A DNA stretch of 64,000 nt from Yoonia ponticola (GTDB taxonomy: Bacteria; Pseudomonadota; Alphaproteobacteria; Rhodobacterales; Rhodobacteraceae), in NCBI RefSeq assembly GCF_014199395.1, contig NZ_JACIJM010000010.1:1-64000 (forward strand), in the 5' to 3' direction. The translations under genes were made by a program, and so were the position numbers. Below, piece by piece: positions 58,175-64,000 of this stretch. A model generated the notes under the pieces. The model ran no database searches. It worked only from the letters and a program-made list of their open reading frames with translations, and was not told the DNA's origin. Positions within the stretch are counted from its first letter, which is position 1. Every line of letters begins with the position of its first letter.

Positions 58175-58341
58175 TGCTGGTGCTCGCAGGCTTTGTCGGA
58201 GGGGCGCTCTGGGGTGGCTATCTGGCGCAACGGCGGAAAGGGAACCGCCTGGATATACTTCAGTACGCGACAGGCTTCGGTATTGCTTTCGGCCTACTCG
58301 CTTTTTTCGCCTCGGTGATCCTCTTGCGCATCACGTCTTGA
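58174..58341 (+). CDS. Small two-helix membrane protein
   Basis: A 55-residue protein with two hydrophobic segments (about 1-16 and 32-52) separated by a basic loop AQRRKGNRLD. The ATG at 58174 has GGAGG seven bases upstream and overlaps the lnt stop by one base. No family recognised; it may be an assembly factor of the downstream CtaG-like step. Confidence 0.65.
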   Translation: MLVLAGFVGGALWGGYLAQRRKGNRLDILQYATGFGIAFGLLAFFASVILLRITS

Positions 58342-58365
58342 GATTGCTTTGGCACCGGCAACGAA

Positions 58366-60285
58366 TTGAAACGACTGTTCAACATATTACTGTACTTACT
58401 CTTGGCGGTTTTTGCATCAGGACTGGCCGTATCCGGTGTCGTCTACTTTCTTTTGCGCGCCTCCGTCCCCGACTATGACGAGGACTTCAGAGTTGCGGGA
58501 ATCGGAGGACCAGTCGATATTCTGCGAGATGCTGCGGCCATACCGCACATTTCTGCAGACTCTGCTGCGGATGCCTATTTCGCGCTTGGTTTCGTTCACG
58601 CTCAGGACAGGCTTGGCCAGTTATTGCGGGCAAGGCGGGCAGCGCAAGCCTTGTTGCCACTTGACCAGACGTTCGAAGTCGAGCCTTCGACAGCCCAGGC
58701 GCTCGACGCATATGCCGCAGGTGTCAACGCGTGGCTTGGTCTGGTATCCGAAGGCGGGCGCGGCAGAGGCTCACCCGATCTGTTGATCGCGGATGAGAGA
58801 ATGATCGCAGCCTGGAGACCCGTCGATAGTCTCAGACTTGCTCAAGCGTTTCTGAACGATCTTCAACCCGAGAGTCGCCAGAGTGACCTGTCCGGCTTGT
58901 CAGACCGACCTTTTTTGCCCGAGCTGTTTATGACCTCGCCCAAGGTCAGCCTCGATGCTTGGGCGTTGCCTGGAGACAGAACAGCTATGGGAGCACCAAT
59001 TCTCACCGCCGATATACGTGGCCCCTTATCGCTGCCTTCTGAATGGTACCTGGCGGATATTCAACTCCCGACCGGAGCCGCGATTGGGGCTACAATGCCG
59101 GGTGTGCCCTTCATTGTCGTTGGTCGCAGCGAACGCGTCGCTTGGGCGTTCCGATCTCTGTCACTGAATGCCCTGAAAGAGCCAGTGAGTCCCACCGCTG
59201 CGAAGGCCGGAAATTTTCTGGTGATGCTTGACCGTGTGGTGCGGTCCGCCGATGTGAACGATGCCATGGACGCAAGCATGAACCTGGCACCAGCCGGATT
59301 GGAGATTCTTGCGATCGACCGAGATACCCTTGCTCGCTGGCCTGACAGGGAGGTCGAAACCCTTTTATCGTTTCGAGACGCCCGTCTGGCTGCTCTTGAT
59401 GAGCGGCAGCCGATATTCTCGGTCGAGGGCGCGATTGCGGTGCAGCGCGACACGGTCAGCGCTGCCGCGCGGGCGCTTCTTCCTCTAATGGCAAGAGAGC
59501 TCTGGTTCGTGGGTTCCACAGGTGCTCTCGAAGAAAACCGCGCAGATAAGCTTCGCGGCGTTATTCTGAATCAACTTGCCCAATGGAATGGCGACATGGA
59601 TCGCTTTTCACCGGAGCCGCTCGTGTTCTGGGCCTGGGCGCGCGCGTTGCAAAAACGGATACTTCAGGATGAATTTCCATCCGCGACGAAGGTCTGGGCC
59701 ATGCTAAATGCCGATGTCCTATTTGCGGTGCTTTCAGATCGGGGAGGAAGCGCAATCTGGTGCGACATCCGCCCGTCCACCCGCATCGAGACCTGCCAGG
59801 ATCAGGTTCGTGCGGCCCTGGATGATGCCATCGGCTGGCTTGTCGACCGCAACGGACCCGATCCGTCCGCTTGGGTCTGGGGCGAAGCACACGCTTTGAA
59901 TATGAGATGGGCGTCAATCCGATCGAGCGGGATCATCAGCGATCTGCTGTCTCTCGAAGCCCCATCTTCGGGCGCTCCCGACACACTGATTGCAACATTG
60001 TTTGCTTCTGACGATGACCTCCCGTTCGCGACCAGCGCGGGCACAAATTTTCAGGCGGTCATGTCGTTTTCGGAAGAAGCCGGTTCCTATTTCATCGCCC
60101 CCGCCGGTCAGTCCGGCCACCCGCTCTCGCGTTTCTATGAGAACCTGTTTCCAATGTGGATGCAGGGCAAATATCTCGCGATGTCCAATGATCTGTCATT
60201 GGCTCGGGGTGGCGCAGTGGGAACATCCCGACTTTCACCGGTATCCTTCGACAAGCTGACAATACAAGGTGACATGAGCCGATGA
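58366..60285 (+). CDS. Penicillin-acylase-like Ntn hydrolase, possibly inactive
   Basis: A 639-residue exported protein of the penicillin acylase fold. Family marks are present in order: GFVHAQDRLGQL near 75-86, ALDAYAAGVNAW near 112-123, and WALPGDRTAMGAPILTADIRG near 199. At the point where the beta subunit of penicillin acylases begins with the catalytic Ser (S-N-[AN]-W), this protein reads S-L-D-A-W, so Leu196 occupies the Ser position and Ser195 is shifted by one. Autoprocessing and catalysis are therefore doubtful. TTG at 58366 is the start. It is followed by the CtaG-like gene, with coupled translation. Confidence 0.8.
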   Translation: MKRLFNILLYLLLAVFASGLAVSGVVYFLLRASVPDYDEDFRVAGIGGPVDILRDAAAIPHISADSAADAYFALGFVHAQDRLGQLLRARRAAQALLPLDQTFEVEPSTAQALDAYAAGVNAWLGLVSEGGRGRGSPDLLIADERMIAAWRPVDSLRLAQAFLNDLQPESRQSDLSGLSDRPFLPELFMTSPKVSLDAWALPGDRTAMGAPILTADIRGPLSLPSEWYLADIQLPTGAAIGATMPGVPFIVVGRSERVAWAFRSLSLNALKEPVSPTAAKAGNFLVMLDRVVRSADVNDAMDASMNLAPAGLEILAIDRDTLARWPDREVETLLSFRDARLAALDERQPIFSVEGAIAVQRDTVSAAARALLPLMARELWFVGSTGALEENRADKLRGVILNQLAQWNGDMDRFSPEPLVFWAWARALQKRILQDEFPSATKVWAMLNADVLFAVLSDRGGSAIWCDIRPSTRIETCQDQVRAALDDAIGWLVDRNGPDPSAWVWGEAHALNMRWASIRSSGIISDLLSLEAPSSGAPDTLIATLFASDDDLPFATSAGTNFQAVMSFSEEAGSYFIAPAGQSGHPLSRFYENLFPMWMQGKYLAMSNDLSLARGGAVGTSRLSPVSFDKLTIQGDMSR

Positions 60286-61274
60286 TCACTTACTTCTTCC
60301 TTTTCGACCCGTTTGGATATGCGATTTCGCCAGTGTCGGTTGTTTCCGTCAGCTTGGCGGGCTGGTTCTACATGCGCGGCCTCACGCGATCCGCTCGAAT
60401 TCGCGGGGCGGTTTCTATTTGGCGGCCGGCCCTGTTTTTCGTTGGCTTGACCTGCATTCTCGCGGCCACGAATGCGCCTCTGGCTTCGTTGGGGCACAGC
60501 CTCTTCTCGGTGCACCAGGTAGAACATCTTCTCCTCCGCCTTGCAGGACCACTGCTCATCGCGGTCTCGCAGCCGTGGCGATTCCTGCAAGTCGGTTTGA
60601 ACAGACGGTGGCGTCGATACCTCGGCGCGCTTGGGAAATCTTTTGTTGTGCGGTTCATGGCACATCCGGTAACCGCGACTGCCTTGCTCATCGCGGCGCT
60701 CTTCGTCTGGCAGTTTCCGGTCCTCTACGGACTTGCGCAGCGCATCGCGGTGATCGAGATGTGCGCGCACTTTGCGATGGTGCTGGCTGGGATCTGGTAT
60801 TTTGGCATGCTCTTCGACCCGAGAGATCCCCCTGAGGGCGCGAGGCGCGGCGCAAGGCTGATCTCCAGTTTTGCGGTGATCGTTTCAAACATTTTTCTGG
60901 GTTCCTTGACGACACTCAAAGAGGTGAGCCTCTATGCCTCCTACCAGACGGCGGCAACCGGGTTGCTCGATCCCCTGTCAGACGAAACCATGGGTGGCTA
61001 CACGATCTGGGTCCCGTCCTCGATGCTGATGATCGCCGCGATCATTCTGGTCTTGAACGGGTGGAACGCGGCCGAGGTGCGTCGCTGGAATTCACGATAC
61101 GAGTTGGTGCGAGGCTCGAACTCCGCGGCGCTCGAGTTTCCGGAAACGGCCGAAGAATTGCGTCTGAAAGTGGCCGAGCCAAACCGCGACATGGGCCGGA
61201 CGCTCGCCATAGGTGCCTTGGTCATGTTCTTGATCGTCATCACAACGGTGGTGACAATTGTCTATGCGCTTTGA
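60282..61274 (+). CDS. CtaG/caa3-type cytochrome oxidase assembly protein
   Basis: A 330-residue membrane protein with about seven hydrophobic segments, of the caa3_CtaG (DUF1404-related) type that handles copper insertion for cytochrome c oxidase in many bacteria. HQVEHLLLRLAGPLLI near 78 and ETMGGYTIWVPSSMLM near 235 are typical. The ATG at 60282 overlaps the stop of the previous gene. It is the last gene of the operon. With two SCO1 proteins and PCu(A)C, this forms a complete oxidase-type copper-delivery set. Confidence 0.85.
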   Translation: MITYFFLFDPFGYAISPVSVVSVSLAGWFYMRGLTRSARIRGAVSIWRPALFFVGLTCILAATNAPLASLGHSLFSVHQVEHLLLRLAGPLLIAVSQPWRFLQVGLNRRWRRYLGALGKSFVVRFMAHPVTATALLIAALFVWQFPVLYGLAQRIAVIEMCAHFAMVLAGIWYFGMLFDPRDPPEGARRGARLISSFAVIVSNIFLGSLTTLKEVSLYASYQTAATGLLDPLSDETMGGYTIWVPSSMLMIAAIILVLNGWNAAEVRRWNSRYELVRGSNSAALEFPETAEELRLKVAEPNRDMGRTLAIGALVMFLIVITTVVTIVYAL

Positions 61275-61513
61275 ACAGAGGACCCACTCAAGGGTTGCGC
61301 CTACCTCTTTTCACGCGACCGGCATTTTCGCTGCATGGTCGGCGCAGGTAGGAATATTGGGCGCACTATTTCGTGCTGGCCAAACTCAGAGGACGCGATG
61401 GGTTGGACCAGAGTTGAGCATTGACTCAAATGCTACCCCGCCAACGTATGACTGCTGACGCTGCAGCCTCCTGAGTCTCGCCTTGCTGAATTTCGAGAGA
61501 ACTCGATGCTGCG

Positions 61514-61984
61514 CTACTTGCCGCTCTGAAACTTCTGGAGGGCGTGCTTGAAGGCCTCCAGCGTGGTCGTGCTGACGTGATGCTCGATCCCCTCCGCATC
61601 GCGTTCCGCAGTCTCTTCGTCGATTCCCAGGCTGAGGAGAAACGCGACGACGATCCTGTGCCGCCGACGGCAGGCCTCGGCCAACTCCCGACCGGCATCC
61701 GTGAGGAATATCGCGCGGTAAGGTTCCCGCCGCACCAAACCAGCAGCCTTGAGTCGGGAGATGTTCTTGGTCACTGTTGGAGATTTCACGCCAAGCCGCT
61801 CGGCGATTTCGACCGGCCTAGCCTCCCCCCGCAACTCGATCAGCTCTGCGATCAGTTCCACATAATCCTCCGCCATCTCGCTTTCATGTGCCTGACGCAC
61901 GGTCGCAAAGCCCTCAGCCTGCGCCTCGGGAGCCCGGTCGACCGCTTCGAATGGCTCACGCCCTTGTGATTGTAGCTTTGTCAT
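61514..61984 (-). CDS. mntR: DtxR/MntR-family metalloregulator
   Basis: A 156-residue metal-dependent repressor. The winged-helix part has VEIAERLGVKSPTVTKNISRL, and the metal-binding dimerisation part includes RRHRIVVAFLLSLGIDEETAERDAEGIEHHVS. The ligand set (with the GIEHH segment) fits MntR-like Mn/Fe sensors. The ATG at 61984 is used; a longer frame to 62020 exists. It is divergent from the di-haem peroxidase gene, and the palindrome 62041-62060 lies between. Confidence 0.88.
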   Translation of the reverse strand: MTKLQSQGREPFEAVDRAPEAQAEGFATVRQAHESEMAEDYVELIAELIELRGEARPVEIAERLGVKSPTVTKNISRLKAAGLVRREPYRAIFLTDAGRELAEACRRRHRIVVAFLLSLGIDEETAERDAEGIEHHVSTTTLEAFKHALQKFQSGK

Positions 61985-62013
61985 ACTCGGGACTTTGCAG
62001 CAAAACAGCGGGA

Positions 62014-62060
62014 TTGACAACTTGTTTGCTTCGGGTAGATAAGTTAGCCATGGCTAACTT
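62014..62060 (+). promoter_or_regulatory. Promoter with 20-bp DtxR-type palindrome
   Basis: TTGACA (62014-62019) and TAGATA (62036-62041) have a 16-bp spacer. A perfect palindrome, AAGTTAGCCA/TGGCTAACTT (62041-62060), starts at the -10 element and covers the expected transcription start. Symmetry and the TTAGCC...GGCTAA core recall DtxR/IdeR-family operators. Repressor bound here would block transcription of the peroxidase gene. Confidence 0.82.
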
Positions 62061-62078
62061 TTAAATTGGGAGACCACG

Positions 62079-63959
62079 GTGATTCAGAAATTCCTTGGAG
62101 CGTTCATTGCCGCACTCGCAAGTGCGCTCGTCCTGTCCGGACCTGTCGCCGCGACGCCGGCCAAGGAGGCACCTTGGCTTCCCGAGGCAGCGGCCTACCG
62201 TCTGACGCTCTTTCTTGGAAATCTCGAGCCTCTACCCTGGGACGACATCGAGACCGCCTGGACGGAACCCTACCGGGGTTCGGAATTCTCTGTCGGGGCG
62301 CTGGCGTGGCTGGACCGCAAAAGCGATATCGAGCCCGACGGTCTCCTGGACGCTATAATGCGCGAAGACCTGCAGGCGGTCTTCGCCGAGGCGACGCGGC
62401 TTGTAGCGCTCAGGATTGAGGAGAATTTGGACCGTGCTCTCGCGGCCGAAGAATCGGCGACAGCACAGCTGGCGGTGCAGACGGCACGCGAACTCTACCG
62501 TGCGTTTGAGGATGGTATCGCGGCGGCCGATCCCGAAGCTGCAAGACGCATCGGCCTCGCCTGGCTGGAGCTCAACAGCAGCACAGGTTCCGTTGGTGTT
62601 CTCGGCGCTGGCGCCACATCTGCGGATCGCGACACGATGGAAGCCGCCCGTGCAGTCATCTCCGGCTATCTTGCGGAGAACTACCTCCTGGACAGTTTCG
62701 CTCCGCGCCGGACGCTGAGCGCCCTGCCGGAGACAGCTGTGCTCAGCGGAAAGGTCATCGAGGTACCGCCAAGCCTGCCGCCTGGGTCCGACATCTTCGA
62801 TCAGGACCCGCTGCCGCTGCTCGTGCTCAACTTCGAGGAACAGGGCATCGACGAGACCGATCTGCCGCTTGTTGCCTACGGCGACATGCTGTTCGACAGC
62901 GCGCAACTCTTTGGAAGCCCGGCGCAGGATCTCGGGATCGCCTGCTCGACCTGTCACAACCGCTCGGACGTCAACCAGCGGCTCTTCATCCCCGGCGCCA
63001 GCCACCAACTGGGCGCGATCGACGTGGACGGCGCCTTTTTCAACCCGATCTTCAATGACAGGCGCGACGACCCGCTCGACATTCCCAGCCTGCGCGGCCT
63101 GCGTTTTACCGGTCCCTACGGCCGCGATGGCCGCTTCGCCTCCTTGCGCGATTTTACCCGCAACGTGGTCGTCAACGAGTTCGGCGGGAAGGAACCGACG
63201 CCCTTCATGCTGGACGCTCTCGTCGCCTACATGCTCGAATTCGACTTCCTGCCGAATTCCATGCTGACGACTGATGGCCGTCTGACCGATACGACCCAAG
63301 AGGCCGCCCGGCGCGGCGAGGAGATCTTCAATACGCCCTTCGCCCGGCTCGGCGATCGGTCCTGCGCCAGTTGCCACGTGCCAGACGCGAACTTCCTCGA
63401 CCGGCAGGCCCACGACATCGGCTCAGTCGCGCCGGGCTACGAGGGGGCCCGCGCCGGTGCGCTGGACACGCCCACGCTGCTCGGCACGGCCTATACCGCC
63501 CCCTATTTCCACGACGGGTCATTGCCGACGTTGGCCGCCGTCGTGGACTGGTTCGACGAGACGAAATCGCTTGGGCTTACCGAGGAAGACCGCGCCGACC
63601 TAACCGCCTATCTCGAGACCGTTGGCGCGGCAGACGAGCCCTATGAAGCCTTCGACACCGAGAACACCGCTTTCCGGCTGGCATTCGCCGAACTGACGAC
63701 CTTCGCCTCGACAATCGATACGCTACTGCCGCGGCGGGACGCAGAGCATATCCTGCTGCTGACCGACACCGTGGCTGCGGACCTTTCGGCCGACGCCAGC
63801 ACCATGTCGAACCTCCCCGCCCGGCCCGAGGTCTATGCGCTGGCCGAGCGGCTGGCCGCGGTCGGCGCCGCCGTCCGCGTGGAAGACTGGGAGGCCGCTG
63901 AAGCAAGCTGGACCGCGTTCAAGTCCGAAGCCGACGCAATCGAAGAGAGGGCATTCTGA
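62079..63959 (+). CDS. Di-haem cytochrome c peroxidase/MauG-like protein with novel N-terminal region
   Basis: A 626-residue exported protein. The signal peptide ends PVAATP near 27. About 230 residues of helical sequence that I cannot assign precede a MauG/cytochrome c peroxidase module with two haem sites, CSTCH at 289 and CASCH at 429, and FTGPYGRDGRFASLRDF and TAYTAPYFHDGSLPTL segments. A further 100-residue helical tail follows. GTG at 62079 has GGGAG eight bases upstream. Under a DtxR-type repressor, a role in iron or manganese handling is plausible. The N-terminal region could be an imelysin- or FTR1-like helical module, but I cannot show it. Confidence 0.85.
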   Translation: MIQKFLGAFIAALASALVLSGPVAATPAKEAPWLPEAAAYRLTLFLGNLEPLPWDDIETAWTEPYRGSEFSVGALAWLDRKSDIEPDGLLDAIMREDLQAVFAEATRLVALRIEENLDRALAAEESATAQLAVQTARELYRAFEDGIAAADPEAARRIGLAWLELNSSTGSVGVLGAGATSADRDTMEAARAVISGYLAENYLLDSFAPRRTLSALPETAVLSGKVIEVPPSLPPGSDIFDQDPLPLLVLNFEEQGIDETDLPLVAYGDMLFDSAQLFGSPAQDLGIACSTCHNRSDVNQRLFIPGASHQLGAIDVDGAFFNPIFNDRRDDPLDIPSLRGLRFTGPYGRDGRFASLRDFTRNVVVNEFGGKEPTPFMLDALVAYMLEFDFLPNSMLTTDGRLTDTTQEAARRGEEIFNTPFARLGDRSCASCHVPDANFLDRQAHDIGSVAPGYEGARAGALDTPTLLGTAYTAPYFHDGSLPTLAAVVDWFDETKSLGLTEEDRADLTAYLETVGAADEPYEAFDTENTAFRLAFAELTTFASTIDTLLPRRDAEHILLLTDTVAADLSADASTMSNLPARPEVYALAERLAAVGAAVRVEDWEAAEASWTAFKSEADAIEERAF

Positions 63960-64000
63960 TGCCGGTCCATCTGACCCGTAGAACGATACTGACCTTGGTC
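63959..64000 (+). CDS. Start of a Tat-exported protein, cut by the window edge
   Basis: An ATG overlapping the peroxidase stop (TGATG) opens a frame with 14 residues visible, including TRRTILTLV. The twin arginines followed by hydrophobic residues suggest a Tat signal peptide. The product cannot be identified from this fragment. Confidence 0.55.
   Translation, partial: MPVHLTRRTILTLV

Noticed and set aside
62232..63413. 393-codon minus-strand frame
   Set aside because: Antisense to the di-haem peroxidase gene with both CxxCH motifs; composition typical of a shadow frame.
1..64000. CRISPR array, tRNA or rRNA genes
   Set aside because: I saw no regularly spaced direct repeats, cloverleaf-like sequence or rRNA-like stretch; the repeats noted are dispersed and singly spaced.

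Overview
The window looks like part of an alphaproteobacterial, most likely Rhodobacterales (Roseobacter-group), accessory replicon: a conjugative plasmid or integrated element loaded with metal-handling genes. The evidence is a near-complete Rhodobacterales-type virB operon, an ArdC antirestriction gene, a Roseobacter-type Hint-domain protein, a HisKA_2 sensor kinase pair, many diverged paralogous metal cassettes and relic repeats between them. No rRNA, tRNA, CRISPR array, replication gene, relaxase or VirD4 was seen. The taxonomic call is an inference from gene content.

Layout. 0.3-3.6 kb: a MerR regulator divergent from a Zn/Cd/Pb-type P1B ATPase and a small methyltransferase. 3.6-7.3 kb: metal/redox cassette A (DUF305 protein, glutaredoxin-MauE fusion, membrane DUF305 protein, CsoR-type repressor, cytochrome c, DUF411 protein, Cys-rich secreted peptide). 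7.3-10.5 kb: relic repeats, two DUF3892 proteins, a 47-residue basic peptide and an XRE-ImmA pair. 10.7-22.3 kb (minus strand): a type IV secretion operon with virB1, 2, 3, 4, a 55-residue lipoprotein, a second lytic transglycosylase, virB5, 8, 9, 10, 11, two small genes and virB6. 22.5-23.6 kb: small genes. 23.9-26.2 kb: DUF411, lspA, HMA-CDF transporter and divergent ArsR. 26.8-27.7 kb: ArdC. 27.9-31.0 kb: cassette B, a syntenic diverged copy of cassette A in which the CsoR gene is frameshifted. 31.1-33.8 kb: MerR with a CDF exporter, then ArsR with an HMA-CDF transporter.

33.9-38.1 kb: Hint protein, sensor kinase, response regulator and a frameshifted tyrosine recombinase. 38.3-44.3 kb: a methionine catabolism cluster resembling mdeRAB (methionine gamma-lyase, a second PLP lyase, an OsmC protein, an E1-type 2-oxoacid dehydrogenase and a divergent Lrp regulator). 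44.8-46.1 kb: a third HMA-CDF/ArsR pair. 46.2-46.9 kb: a gene sharing an inverted-repeat element with the virB promoter. 47.2-50.5 kb: STAS protein, CDF exporter, transglutaminase, second CDF protein, MerR. 50.7-61.3 kb: a 13-gene plus-strand operon (SCO1, DsbB, DsbA-like, PCu(A)C, SCO1, M23 peptidase, DUF411, ZIP, LspA, Lnt, small membrane protein, penicillin-acylase-like protein, CtaG-like protein) behind a MerR-type promoter. 61.5-64 kb: a DtxR/MntR-type regulator divergent from a di-haem peroxidase-like gene and the start of a Tat-signal protein.

How it fits together. The regulators fall into four classes, each with a recognisable operator: MerR (19-bp-spacer promoters), CsoR (ATACC-N7-GGTAT), ArsR (TATCA-N8-TGATA over the start codon) and DtxR (a 20-bp palindrome). 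The operators repeat at paralogous cassettes, so cross-regulation is likely. The most system-like observations are the twice-present CsoR/DUF305/Grx-MauE/cytochrome c/DUF411/Cys-peptide cassette with four matching operators, and the 13-gene copper-delivery and envelope-maturation operon. All functions are read from sequence only; metal specificities are inferences.
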